Positions 21,538-32,785 are shown, counted from the first letter of the stretch. The stretch is 64,000 bases of DNA from Chrysopilus asiliformis (GCA_964034945.1 OZ035961.1:12417501-12481500); one strand, 5' to 3'. The notes: generated by a model from the sequence alone, not told the origin. Program-made: numbers and translations.

Positions 21538-24500
21538 ATGGGGAACAGGAGAAAAAACAACGACAGCATATACGAGCACAATTTAGAAGATGGTCAAAAG
21601 GCGAATTCAGCGATAATGTTGGCAAATTTTGTACTTAACACCAAACAATTTGATCCCGTTACCGACGATTGGACAATTTGGAAGGAAAAATTGATGCATT
21701 TGCTGCTGATATCCCAGGTTCCACCTAAAGAAAAGGTTAGTGTGTTGATTTCAATTTTAAGCCCAAACGCATATAAGCTACTGAGAGATTTGTGCACGCC
21801 AAATAAACCGGAGACAAAAACGTTTGAAGAATTGTGTGAAATATTACAACAACATTATGGTTCTGTAAAAAATGTTTGGTTAGAGCGAAAAATTTTTTTT
21901 GAAGCAACAAAAAACGTCGATGAAACTGTAAATTCATGGTACGCGCGGATAATGCAGTTAGCGGCTGATTGCCATTTTGGATCAGAGATTACAGTGCTTC
22001 TCAAATACAAGTTCATAACAGGCTTCAGTGGAAAAATGATTTCAAAATTATCACAAGAAGAACCAGATATTAACCTCCAAAAAGCATTGAAAATAGCTCA
22101 ATCATTTGAATTAAAAAGTACAGTCGATTCCGTTAATTCAGTTGCACAAAAAGGGTACAGTTATAAACCCAAAGTCCAAGACAAAAAGTCAGTAAGCAAT
22201 AAGTCGACAGTGACAAACACTGATCTGAACAAAGCAGGCACAATTCCACCGGATTCAGACAAGTGTTGGCGTTGTGGCAAATTGAATCACAAACCTAATG
22301 TGTGTAAATTTAGAACATACAAATGCACAAAATGTTTAAAATGGGGACATCTTGCATCGGTGTGTAATTCATTAAAACAAATGAACTCAGTGAGGACAAC
22401 TAATGCAGCCGAACGTGGAGCAACGAAAAATTTGGAAACCATCAGTTCCAGTGAAAGTTCTTGCAGCGATTCGGAAATCTGTTCCATAATGGAAGCAGAT
22501 CAAAGTGAGCCAGTTCGAGGTGACAGACGTGTGAAGACTCAAGACAATTTATCAGCAACAGCCAAGAAGAAGTATCGCAGCAGTGATATTACTGAATATA
22601 TTTCAAATATTTTTGTAGAAAATAATAAACCTATTACTCTTTCAGTAAAAATTTGTGAAAAGCAGTGTAAATTTGAGTTGGATAGCGGTGCAGCGGTTAC
22701 GGCAATCTCGGAAAATGAATTTCAAAGTAAATTTAGCAATAAAATTCTGATGAAACCAGAAACCAATTTAAAAACTTATTCAGGTGAGAAATTAAAAACA
22801 GTTGGTTATTTTTCCGAACAAATTACTTTCAATAAGATCACAAACAATATTAAAATTTTCGTAATTAGTAATGCCCAAAATAATATCGTTGGCCGTGATT
22901 TCATGACTGCATTTAATATACATTTTAAAATTAATAATGTTAGCGAAGATAAAAAATGTGATCATATGCTTGATACAATGCTCGATAAATATTACGCTCT
23001 ATTCGATAATACATTGGGAGAGTACAAATATAATAAAATTTCTTTAGAATTAAAAGAAGACTCACAAATAGTTCCTAAATTTATAAAACCTAGGCCAGTG
23101 CCCTATGCTATGCGAGATATTGTAGAAAAAGAACTCAATAATTGGTGTGAATTGGGATTAATCGAAAAAATAGAGAATTGCGAATGGGGTACACCTCTGG
23201 TAGTTGTAAAATCTGGTAATGGTATAAGGTTATGTGGGGATTATAGAATTACTATAAACGAGTACTTAAAAGATTTTAATCACCCTCTTCCAAGGATAGA
23301 CGACATTTTTGCGTCACTCAGGGGTGGAAATTTTTTTGCTAAACTTGATATAAGAAAAGCTTTTATGCAGTTGGTTTTAGATAATGAAACCCAGAAATTA
23401 TGTGCTCTAAGCACACAAATGGGAATTTATAAAATGAAAAGAATGCCATTTGGTATCAAGCCAGGCACGGGAAAATTTCAAGTAGAAATCGAAAAAGTTT
23501 TGTCAGGAATTGAGGGAGTGATTCCATATGTAGATGATTTATTTATAAGTGGCAAAACAAAAATGGAACTGCTAGAAAGACTTGAATTAGTTTTTGAAGC
23601 ATTGTTTAAGGCTAATTTCAAATTAAATAAAGAAAAATGTATCTTCTTTACAAATTCAATCGATTATTTAGGACATACTATTTCATCTGAGGGTCTTTCT
23701 AAAAATAAAGATAGAGTCCAAACTTTTTTAGATACTAAAGAACCAAGAAATGTAGATGAGGTTCGTGCCTTTTGCGGCATAGTAAATTACTACTCCAAAT
23801 TCGTTAAGAATTTATCGGAAATAATGAGTCCAATTTTTGAATGCCTAAAGCAAAAACAAAACTTTGTTTTTAATGAAAAATGTAAATTAGCTTTCATTAA
23901 AATAAAACAAAAAATTGCAGAAGACATCGTGCTAGCTCACTATGATCTTGATTCGCCGCTGATTGTCACTACAGATGCTAGCAAGCACAGTGTAGCAGCA
24001 GTTTTGTCAATTATTCAAAACAATGTTGAAAGACCAATATCTTTCATTTCAAGAAGATTGACAAAAGCTGAACACAACTATTCTGTAGTTGACAAAGAGG
24101 CATTGGCAATCATATATGCATTTAAAAAACTGCACCAGTATCTAGCTGGAAGAAAATTTACACTAAAAACTGACCAAAGGTCACTTTTAAGAATATTTGG
24201 TCATGATAAAGGTGTTCCAGTATTAGCTTCAGAAAGATTGAAGCGTTGGTCCATTTTTATGTCTAGCTACAATTACAAAATTCAATATGTTAATACAAAA
24301 AATAATATAGCAGACCCTTTATCACGTCTAAATAATTCGGATGAGTTAACAGATTCAGATGAGCTCACGGATAATCAATTAGATAATTTATCTATGAATT
24401 TTATTGGAGAAAGTGAAAATTTTTTAGTTAGTGTCGAAGACATAGCAAATGAAATTCAAAAAGATTCATTCTTTTCAGTTCTATACCATTCCATTAAAAA

Positions 24501-25572
24501 CAATGATCTTCACAAACTTAAAAGTAAAGAATACAATACTTATCTTAAAAAAGCAGATGAATTAAATATTGAAGAGGGATTGATAATTTGGAATGGGAAA
24601 ATCATAATTCCTACTAAATTCAGAGAACTAATCTTGAGAGAATTGCATTCATCTCACCTAGGAATTTGTAAAACAAAATCACTTGCTCGTCATTATTTCT
24701 GGTGGCCACAAATGACAACAGATATTGAGAGTTATATAAAGAATTGCGAGCCATGTTTATTAAATTCTGCAAACCCTGATAAATCACCTCTCATACCATG
24801 GGAAATCACAAAGAGGGTATGGTCAAGAATACATATTGATTACGCAGGCCCAAAATGGGGATTTTGGTTTCTAGTTATTGTGGATTCTAAATCAAAATGG
24901 GTTGAAATTTTTAAAACAAAAAAGGCTACAGCAGAATTTACTAGGCAGAAATTAAGAGAGACATTTGCGAGATTTGGATTATGTGATATGGTAGTTTCAG
25001 ATAATGGTTCAGTATTCTTATCCGAAGTTATAAAAAAATTTTTTGAATCAAATGGTATTGTACATAGAACTACGCCTACATATTATCCAAAATCTAATGG
25101 CCAAGCTGAAAACTCAGTTAGAACCATGAAGAATGCTTTATTAAAAGCGCTTCATAGAAAACCAAAAACAGATTATGAAGTAGAGAAAAGTTTGCAAAAT
25201 TTTTTACTTGGCTATAGAATTTCTGAGCATTGTTCTAGCAATGTATCACCGGCCGAAATGATGTTCAATAGAAAAATTAAATCGCGTCTAGATAATTTTC
25301 GTCCACATAGTGTGATGAATGAACATGTGAATGAGAAAGCCGAAACCTCCCTACAAAATAGTCAAGAAAAACAAAAGAGATTGTACGGGGGAAGGAGGCA
25401 AATAGTATGTAAAGTGGGTGATGAAGTCATGGTACACGATTTCAAAAATAATAAAGTAATTTGGATTCCGGCTAAAATAACTAAAGCTCTGGGAAAAAGA
25501 ATTTACTTATGTGAAATCGAAAACGGGAAAATATTAAAAAGACATATTGAAAGGATAAAAATAAAAAAATAA
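21538..25572 (+). CDS. Gag-Pol polyprotein of Ty3/gypsy-type retrotransposon
   Basis: A single 1344-residue frame starts at the first ATG, only 40 nt after the LTR. In order it contains: a Gag-like capsid region (about 30-200, with WTIWKEKL and WLERKIFFEA); two CCHC zinc knuckles (C243-C256 and C263-C276, each CX2CX4HX4C); an aspartic protease with DSGAA (D382); reverse transcriptase with CGDYR (D568), KLDIRKAF (D604) and YVDD (664-667); RNase H with TDAS (D813), DKEALAI (E854) and TDQRS (D879); integrase with an H1037/H1040/C1070/C1073 zinc site and a DD35E triad (D1101, D1155, E1191); and a basic C-terminal tail like the GPY/F region. All catalytic residues I can check are present. Gag and Pol are fused without a frameshift or stop, so the Gag:Pol ratio must be set some other way. 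The RT motif PFGIKPGTGKFQ departs from the usual PFGL..AP..FQ. Confidence 0.96.
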   Translation: MGNRRKNNDSIYEHNLEDGQKANSAIMLANFVLNTKQFDPVTDDWTIWKEKLMHLLLISQVPPKEKVSVLISILSPNAYKLLRDLCTPNKPETKTFEELCEILQQHYGSVKNVWLERKIFFEATKNVDETVNSWYARIMQLAADCHFGSEITVLLKYKFITGFSGKMISKLSQEEPDINLQKALKIAQSFELKSTVDSVNSVAQKGYSYKPKVQDKKSVSNKSTVTNTDLNKAGTIPPDSDKCWRCGKLNHKPNVCKFRTYKCTKCLKWGHLASVCNSLKQMNSVRTTNAAERGATKNLETISSSESSCSDSEICSIMEADQSEPVRGDRRVKTQDNLSATAKKKYRSSDITEYISNIFVENNKPITLSVKICEKQCKFELDSGAAVTAISENEFQSKFSNKILMKPETNLKTYSGEKLKTVGYFSEQITFNKITNNIKIFVISNAQNNIVGRDFMTAFNIHFKINNVSEDKKCDHMLDTMLDKYYALFDNTLGEYKYNKISLELKEDSQIVPKFIKPRPVPYAMRDIVEKELNNWCELGLIEKIENCEWGTPLVVVKSGNGIRLCGDYRITINEYLKDFNHPLPRIDDIFASLRGGNFFAKLDIRKAFMQLVLDNETQKLCALSTQMGIYKMKRMPFGIKPGTGKFQVEIEKVLSGIEGVIPYVDDLFISGKTKMELLERLELVFEALFKANFKLNKEKCIFFTNSIDYLGHTISSEGLSKNKDRVQTFLDTKEPRNVDEVRAFCGIVNYYSKFVKNLSEIMSPIFECLKQKQNFVFNEKCKLAFIKIKQKIAEDIVLAHYDLDSPLIVTTDASKHSVAAVLSIIQNNVERPISFISRRLTKAEHNYSVVDKEALAIIYAFKKLHQYLAGRKFTLKTDQRSLLRIFGHDKGVPVLASERLKRWSIFMSSYNYKIQYVNTKNNIADPLSRLNNSDELTDSDELTDNQLDNLSMNFIGESENFLVSVEDIANEIQKDSFFSVLYHSIKNNDLHKLKSKEYNTYLKKADELNIEEGLIIWNGKIIIPTKFRELILRELHSSHLGICKTKSLARHYFWWPQMTTDIESYIKNCEPCLLNSANPDKSPLIPWEITKRVWSRIHIDYAGPKWGFWFLVIVDSKSKWVEIFKTKKATAEFTRQKLRETFARFGLCDMVVSDNGSVFLSEVIKKFFESNGIVHRTTPTYYPKSNGQAENSVRTMKNALLKALHRKPKTDYEVEKSLQNFLLGYRISEHCSSNVSPAEMMFNRKIKSRLDNFRPHSVMNEHVNEKAETSLQNSQEKQKRLYGGRRQIVCKVGDEVMVHDFKNNKVIWIPAKITKALGKRIYLCEIENGKILKRHIERIKIKK

Positions 25573-25785
25573 AAGTTCTGGCCGTATCCAACACAAATAA
25601 ATATAAAATTTAATATTTTTAATTATTGAACTTATTTGAAAATAATAATTATGAATTTTATCATTCCTATAAAATAAAAAATAAATTATCTTGAATAGAA
25701 GTAATTGTTAAATATGAATTAACTTTGATAAGTGATCTAAACATAATGAATTAAATTAAGATAACTGACGAATTATTGTTGAAAT
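25573..25785 (+). other. retrotransposon 3' untranslated region
   Basis: About 210 nt of A/T-rich sequence between the Gag-Pol stop and the purine tract. It has no env-like frame. Confidence 0.8.
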
Positions 25786-25798
25786 AAGAAGGGAGGAA
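25786..25798 (+). promoter_or_regulatory. polypurine tract
   Basis: AAGAAGGGAGGAA directly abuts the 3' LTR. It is the expected RNase H-resistant primer for plus-strand cDNA. Confidence 0.85.
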
Positions 25799-25918
25799 TG
25801 TAGTATTAGTATTAAGAGAAATTATAATTGTATGTGTTAAATTGAATTCTTAAATAAAGTCAGTCTCAGTCAAGCCATCGACCAGAACGGTTCTATTTAA
25901 TTAACACCGAATATTACA
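25799..25918 (+). repeat. 3' LTR (120 bp)
   Basis: Identical to the 5' LTR across all 120 bases compared by eye. The AATAAA polyadenylation signal is at 25,853-25,858. The CCTTT duplication follows directly (25,919-25,923). Confidence 0.95.
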
Positions 25919-25923
25919 CCTTT

Positions 25924-27170
25924 TCAAATTTCCTATTAAGTACCTTTCACCCGTGACCCTTTTCCAGCCATCTATCATCATATTTGCACTCACTGAACCA
26001 CCTTCGGCCTCATGATAGGATTTTTTTTTATCGCTTATCCTTGTTGCTTCCTTCATGTATATTAAAGATAGCGATTTCTGGTAGTCAAAAATAGATACAC
26101 TAAAATCCCATACCAATCCACATTCAGCGTATGGGAAGTTTTTGTTCGCAGAACCATACCGAACTCAATTCTACTCTCATCTCGGTTCGACTCAATCTAA
26201 CTCTGTAGTGAATCATTGAATCCTTGCTTTTTTGCCGATCAACGTACGTGTGCCGGAGCGGAACCTCATCCAACTACCGGGTCGTCCTTTTTTGCCCATA
26301 AATTGAACGATCCCCATAAAGCTATAATGCCGGATACTGGCAGTTAGGTGTATGGCAGCGAGCTTAAAACACTGACATATGCCATGGACGAAACATGAAA
26401 AAAAGTCTTTCAAATTGCCATAGAAATGGCAATGACGAATATTTCCTCACCACCCACTACCATTCCCAAAGCCGATATAAGGTAGAATCTGGCAGGTTCG
26501 TAATTCAGGCATTGGAGGCATCTAAATGGTAAACTTGCAAGTTGGGAAACTGCCAGTTTATTTTTTTTTCCCCGTTCCAGTTTGCTGTTTTCATTTTCAA
26601 TATCCCTTTCGGTCTCAGCAGGGATCAAAATTGAAAACGTTTTTGATTTACGATCTGCCCAACTCTCCGATTCCGGCCTTAGACATCCTATCCCGAGAGT
26701 AGTTTGCGTTCATGTCACATAAATATTTCAACATTGAAACAAAGTCCCGATTCGCATGCTACAGGAAAAAAAACGTTTCTATGCTTATGACAAAGAAATA
26801 AAAAGTCCTTTATATAGCATCCAATCGATTGACATCATGGAGGGCATAAAATATGCCAATATTAAACGCGTGTTTACAAGTAATGTCTATACATAACAGC
26901 ATTCTGATAACGACCCAATTTCCCAGTTCGGGATTAATTAAACGACAGAACCGAAAAGATTTCCTAAATTTATTTCAATTCTTTTTATTCTAAAAATTAT
27001 AGATAGACCAAAATAAAAGCTTTTTGTTTACTTTGATTTTATCTGACGCTACAGGCATTTAAATTGCAATAAACGATTGAAAATCCTTTTAATGAATAAA
27101 TTATATTATTATATTATTGTATTAAAAAAATAGAAAAAAAAAATTCAAAGTGTTTTTAATACTAAAACCG
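25924..27170. other. no gene seen
   Basis: The pre-insertion sequence continues across the retrotransposon. It has small frames of at most 72 codons only. Confidence 0.4.
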
Positions 27171-27176
27171 TTGTTT

Positions 27177-27369
27177 GCGAAGTATACACCCCGATTCTGA
27201 TAGTCGTGTCGTTTTCGACCGAATTGCTTGCGAAGTATACACCCCGATTCTGATAGTCGTGTCGTTTTCGACAAGAGTCATTTTACGTGTTGTTGTTAGT
27301 GCTCTTCTACCAACAACAACACGTAAAACGACTCTTGTCGAAAGCGACACGACTATCAGAATCGGGGTG
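27177..27369. mobile_element. palindromic ~130-bp MITE, copy 1, with duplicated end
   Basis: 27,240-27,369 is a near-perfect palindrome. CACCCCGATTCTGATAGTCG reads inward from both ends and the arms meet around AACAACAACACGTAAAA. The first ~42 bp of the element, with its TTGCGAAGTATAC flank, is duplicated in tandem just upstream (27,177-27,220). A second copy lies at 33.1 kb. It is non-coding. Confidence 0.7.
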
Positions 27370-27599
27370 ATAGTTCGAAAAAACTATGAAGAAATATGAA
27401 ATTTTTGTTGTGCACACATCTCCATAGTTCAATTTCAAAAAATAGGCGTTGGAACATAAATTAGAATTTTCTTGTAAAAACATTACGAAAATTGAATACA
27501 GATTTCACATCAAATTATTTTTTTAGTTTGAACATTAAATTAGTCGTTAACTACGCGTTTATAAACATATCATAATAAACATAAAACTTCTGCTTGCGC

Positions 27600-28160
27600 C
27601 ACTTCCCAATATCCTAGAATAGAGAGCCATTTTCGAGCAAAAAGAAAACCGTTTACGAGCAATAAAAACCCGTTTTCGAGCAAACAAAAACCGTTTTCGG
27701 GAAAATAACTCAGTTTTTGGAAAAACTAGCCCTTTTTTAGACAGTAACGCAGTTTTCAAAAACAAAGGACTATTTTTTGATCAAAGAAATCCATTTTCGA
27801 GAAAAAGAGCCATTTTTGACAAAAGAAACCCCTTTCTTCAGAAAAGTGATTCATATTCGAGAACAGAGCACCGTTTTTGAGAACAATGAACAGTTTTTCA
27901 AAAAAAAAAAAGACAACCGTATTTAGATAGGAGGATCTTGTTTGAGGAATTTTCTAGAAAATTAAGCCGTTTTTGAGAAAATTGGTGCATTTTTTAGAAA
28001 AGCGGGCTTTTTTTGAGAAAAGAACGCGGTAATCAAAATTATAGAACCGTCTTTTAATTTAAAAAAATTCCGTTTTTGAGAAAAGAATGCAATTTTCTAG
28101 AAAATAAAGCCCTATTCGAGAAAATTTATCACTTATCGAGGAAAAAAAAACCACATTTTC
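27600..28160 (+). repeat. degenerate CCGTTTTCGAGAAAA array 1
   Basis: About 18 highly diverged units of roughly 30 bp with the consensus CCGTTTTCGAGAAAA plus a variable A-rich spacer. The variant order (a GCCGTTTTTGAGAAAATT unit, then GTGCATTTTT, then CGCGGTAATCAAAAT) reappears in the array at 32.5 kb. The two arrays are therefore copies of one ancestral block. Confidence 0.65.
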
Positions 28161-28165
28161 TAAAC

Positions 28166-28445
28166 CAAAGTTGTCAAACCGTTGTGGCCCGCAATGAATA
28201 TTTCAGCGGTCCGCGCAACAAAAATTTTGATGAAAATTCCGAATTTTTGCGTTCTGAAAGTATGTAAATTTATTATATTATTGTATTAAAAAAAAGTATA
28301 TATAAGTAAAATTTCAATAATAAGATTTAAGCAATGGTGTCGTATTTTTTTCTGTAATGCGGCCCGCGGTTTGTTGTACAAAACTCAATATGGCCCTTGA
28401 AAAATTGAGTTCAAACTCCAAAGGTAATTGTGTTTGACAGCCCTG
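28166..28445. mobile_element. hAT-like non-autonomous element
   Basis: The right end reads TGTTTGACAGCCCTG and the left end CAAAGTTGTCAAAC. Both sides carry GTGGCCCGC / GCGGCCCGCGG blocks just inside, and a TATGGCCC block. The CAGGG(C/G)TGTCAAAC...GGCCCGC layout is characteristic of hAT-superfamily MITEs as I know them. No 8-bp target duplication could be confirmed. Confidence 0.55.
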
Positions 28446-28575
28446 CTATGAACGAACCATTTTTCGTACTTGTACAACTCGAATTTTTCCTTCGATCTTG
28501 TCGTTCCTTAATTCAATTGACCAAAGAAATCTATAGGGAAATAGTTCTATTGTAAATTTTATGAAGATTCCGGAA

Positions 28576-28692
28576 CCCAAGCAACCAGATAAGGCATAAT
28601 GCCTTAGTTTAGGGCGTGGTGTCTTAAGAAACAACAAATTTTAAGACACCACACCCTAACCTAATGCATTATGCCTTATCTGGTTGCTTGGG
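28576..28692. mobile_element. 117-bp hairpin MITE
   Basis: CCCAAGCAACCAGATAAGGC at the left is mirrored exactly at the right. Arms of about 52 bp with few mismatches enclose a ~13-nt loop (28,628-28,640). It is non-coding. Terminal sequence CCCAAGCAACC; superfamily unknown. Confidence 0.75.
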
Positions 28693-28699
28693 AAATGTC

Positions 28700-31600
28700 T
28701 ATAACAATGTGTTTAAAAACTCTCTTTTTAAGAGTGTTTTGAAGAAATAATAAAAATTTTCAGTTCCTATTTACTAAAGAAACCTTTAAGCTATTTTCTT
28801 CCATTAAAAGAATAAATTTTAATTTAAAATATCTGCGGTTTTTTTTATTAAAATGAATGCGCTTTCAGAATAACATAATTATGTACAATTTGTGGTTCAC
28901 AAACTCTACCTGTGGGAAATTCCACTTGAGTCTGAGACCCTTCATCCTACTAAGTACATGTCAACGTACTATTTGATAAATTGCAATTCATATTAGAAAA
29001 TCTATAATTCAATTTAATATCGAAACTTCAACTAAACCATGGAGAAACAATAGGGAATTACATTTTAATAAAATAAACGTTTTATATGTTAAAATGGTAT
29101 TTTATCAATCCTTTACTGCAGAATTTCAAATCACAAACATGTTTTACGTGCAAAATGAATCTGTACAGACAATAATCCGAACTAGAAAAATATTTTTAGA
29201 AATTTTCACAATTATGAAAATAAAGCTATTGTGATGAAAATACATTTCAAGTGAATAAATCAAATTTTAATAACGAATACAAGTAGTTGTAAGAGAATTA
29301 TGTGAAAATTTAAAAAAAAAATCAATATGTATAGTTAAACAATTTCCAAAAATGATCATCGCGATAATGATAGGATTTGAACGGATTATATTCGATTGTA
29401 ATCCAATTTTAATATTGTAATTGATCGTGTATTAAATTATAATTAATATAGTGTAGTTGTACGATAATAGAATATAACTAAAACAATTAAGGTGATTAGA
29501 TGAGATATAAACATGGAATATTATCACAAGGATTACGGGAGAGATAGCTAAACAAATGTTGTGCTACGTAAGTATCTCTTAATACATTTATCTATGATTA
29601 TTCATTTGGGGTTACTAATAAAATATACACAAACAAAAATGAAAATTATCAGTGAAACAAATTAAATATAGTCATAATATAACGTATTGCATTGGGTAAA
29701 ACGATAAAAACATATATGAGAAACATGTTTATTTCAGTTACAATATGGCAAACTAGAGTAGATACAAAATACATAATGAAAATGTTAAGGCATATCTTTC
29801 AGTGGATTAGACACAAGATACAGAGAGGCACATTTCGCCATTCCTATCTTCTTGGGCATAAGATTATCATAAAATTTTATTGTTAGCACAGTGTGGGAGA
29901 AACGAATCTCCAGAAACCACCGAAAATCCATCCGTTTACCGAATTTGCCTGTGGATTCTGGACGATTTCCTTACAAGATCAACACAGCTGAACGAAATCC
30001 TAGAGGAACCTTCATGTCGCTGAGACTCATTCGCAATGCTAACATATTCGTCGTACGTGGGGCCAACATTCGGTGAAACAACCCCGAGACATGTTCGTAT
30101 TGGATTGGTTCCCATTCTACATAATATTCCGGGCCATTCCACTTGATTCCATCTTCAACGCAGGAAAATGAGGTACAATAATCCTTTGACAGTAAACCCC
30201 TCTCATCATCTCGAAGCCCCCAATGTTCAACGAGTTACCCTGGGGCATCTTAAAGGGTTTTCTCTTTAGTACCACTTGACGGAACGAACGTAACACAAAC
30301 TCGAATGATTATGTTATGTACGTTTTCCCTCTATTTCCCCCGTATTTGCAATGAAAATGTAGCTCCAAGTAAGGTACATGCCTCATGTTGATAGCGAATT
30401 TTACTCAACTGACGTTTGTATACGAAGGCTTATTATATTTTGACTGTCAGGTGGATTAATCTAACTTAATAGCGTCAACTATTAAAAACTTTATGACTAA
30501 TTGGATAAAGTCGTCATATATGAAATCCTGCTGTAAAATTCCCTTCTCTTTAACGCCAAAAATTTATCAAAAAATTTCCAGGCTCCAAAAATCCTTGAAT
30601 AAATCACTACAAAAAAAACTCAATTTGAAGTTTAAAAAATGATGGTAGAGAAGAAAAGAAAAAGGATTATCGTTATCGTCAGCATCATGTGTCACTCACA
30701 CAACATCTGCACACCGAAAAATTCCGAAAAAAAATCTTTTTCTCATCGAAGAACTCCGCCTAGAAGAAGAAATGATATTTTTCAAATGCTCCAAATGCCA
30801 TTAATCTTAAGCGATCCAAAGGTAAACATATTCGAAGGATGGCCAAAAGGGGCAATGGCAAATATTAAATCTCTGAAATTGAAATTGTTTACCCTTCTGG
30901 TAAAATGCCAAGGCATATTTTTCATCGAAAATATACAAAAAACGCAAAAGAATTCGTTTCGTGTTTGAACTTTCAAATCTCGAGGTCGAATTCCCGTTTC
31001 CTTTGAGAAAAGTCAAAGGATCAAGGAAATCGATTTTCCAATAACTAATAATTATTCAATAAAACCGCAACGATACGGAATACAAAATTCTTTTCTACTA
31101 TACCTACAATCACATCAGACATCCGTTCAATAATGAAACGAAGGTAGACCATCAAAAAGAAATCACTTTAATTGCCAAATAAACCTCGATCTTCTTTATC
31201 TGCTAAACGAATAATTTTTCACCCTTACCATTGGAATTTTTACCTCGGATACTGGCTTTCCTTAATTCAATTGAACGAAGAAAATAAAAGAAAACTTCTC
31301 GATTGACCGTAATCAATCACATTCGGAACGTAAAATCGAATTCCAATTGCTAAACGAGGGTCTATCATGTATCAATTAAGTCAATAAATTCCATTTCAAG
31401 TAGAAAATGGGAAAATTCGAGTTAATATATCTCCAGTTAGATTCCTATTTTCATCCCATAGCGAAATTCTTTATTATCCTTTGGGAAATATTTGGAGTTC
31501 ATCTTTTGTAGTCTAGACATTTGGAAAAAGTTTTCCATGCACTTTTGTGCAAATTTCCTAAAGTTTATTATGTACAAATTTTCTTGCTTCAAAGCTATGT

Positions 31601-31960
31601 GGAGAGAAAATTTTTTTCTTCTCAAAAGTGGAAACATTTCGTTTATGAAATACTCATAATTTAGTTTCTGTTTACATATTGTGCGCTTTAGCGAGTAATA
31701 AACTTAACAAATAAAGGAAAACTTTTTGAGTGAAACAAAAAAATATAAATGTTTTTTGTGAAATTTTAAGAAGCGTGAAACATTTAACTTGCAATTTACG
31801 ATTTTGCCATTCTTTTGTGTCGCTTGCATTTATTATCAGGATTTAGTTGTTTCAAAAAGGATCCTTTCAATGCAATACTTTTGGGGTTTAACTTAAGAGT
31901 AATTATTGTGTAACGTCCGCGTTATAAGAACTGCGTAAAACAAAGTGACTTTCGTTAGAT
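28700..31960. other. no confident gene; slightly GC-richer island 29,885-30,260
   Basis: Mostly AT-rich sequence without signals. The island at 29,885-30,260 has open stretches on both strands (about 60-68 codons) and only one or two stops in a third frame. I recognise no protein in it. It may be an eroded coding segment. Confidence 0.3.
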
Positions 31961-31964
31961 AAAA

Positions 31965-32220
31965 AACATGACAAAAGTTATAATTGCCATTCTGGCAATT
32001 ATTGAAAACCCGTATTGTGATATTCGTTAACATTAACGAACTTGGCCTTGCATTTTATGAAAAACGAATCTGCGTAAAATTTCAAGTCTCTAGCTCAATC
32101 CATGCGCCGGCAATCCGCGCCACAGACGGACGGACGGACAGATGGACAGGCAGACGGACGGACATGCAAAATTCGGTAAGGCAAATCTAATATACCCTTT
32201 GGTTTCACCATACGGGTATA
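31965..32220 (+). mobile_element. family A dispersed repeat, copy 5 (internally deleted)
   Basis: Both ends are present (AACATGACAAAAGTTATAA plus the hairpin, and GGTTTCACCATACGGGTATA). Some 270 bp are missing between the CCCGTAT(T)GTGAT box and CATTAACGAACTTGGCC. A second gap after the microsatellite joins GACATGCAAAATTC directly to GGTAAGGCAAAT. Confidence 0.7.
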
Positions 32221-32469
32221 AAAATACACCTAATATTTGTTGTGAACAGTTATCTTTATGATTTGATCCAGTAAAAAATAGAGTTTCTGATTTTTTTTAG
32301 ATTTATAATACAGGCGTCCTTCGATTTACGACGGCCCAATATAAGTCGTTTTCTTATAACTATGACACTCAAATGTTTTGCCTTGATATAGAAGACAAAA
32401 ATTGGATATAACGCTCGATTATTCAAAAAAAAGTTTCACATTTTCAAACCTTTGAAGTTTTGATCAATT

Positions 32470-32785
32470 TAAAAATTTGTGTTTCAGAAAAGAAATCTAT
32501 TTGCGAGCAAATAAAGCCGTTTTCGAGAAAATTCGTGCATTTTTGAGAAAAGAGCGCGGTATTCAAAATCACTTATCCGTTTTTTTTTATAAAACAAAAC
32601 CGTTTTCGAGAAAAGAAAGCAGTTCTTGAGAAAATAAAATTGTTTTTTTACGAACAGAGACGTTTTTTAGGAAAAGCGCCATTTTTTTAGCCAAAAAAGG
32701 CCATTTTCGAGAAAAGAAAGCTCTATTCGAGAAAACAAGCCCTTCTCAAGAAAATTAGTACATTTTCGAAAAACCAGCTATAGTA
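32470..32785 (+). repeat. degenerate CCGTTTTCGAGAAAA array 2
   Basis: About ten diverged units, in the same orientation and the same recognisable order of variants as array 1 at 27.6-28.2 kb, including the odd GCGCGGTATTCAAAATCA unit. Confidence 0.65.

Larger units (their letters stand above)
21378..25918 (+). mobile_element. complete Ty3/gypsy-type LTR retrotransposon, very young
   Basis: The element is structurally complete. It has 120-bp LTRs beginning TGTAG and ending TTACA, a tRNA-Ser primer-binding site 1 nt inside the 5' LTR, one uninterrupted Gag-Pol frame, a purine tract abutting the 3' LTR and a 5-bp CCTTT target duplication. The order protease, reverse transcriptase, RNase H, integrase places it in Ty3/gypsy (Metaviridae-like) rather than copia. 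No env-like frame or chromodomain is seen. The tRNA-Ser primer and the domain pattern recall the mag lineage, but that assignment is tentative. No difference was found between the two LTRs, so insertion was recent on an evolutionary scale. Confidence 0.95.

Noticed and set aside
21594..22487. Minus-strand frames of 66-67 codons inside Gag-Pol
   Set aside because: They are shadows of the strongly supported + strand Gag-Pol frame.
27600..28160. CRISPR-like array
   Set aside because: Units are highly degenerate, the spacers are not of constant length, and this is a eukaryotic genome. It is an old degenerate tandem repeat.
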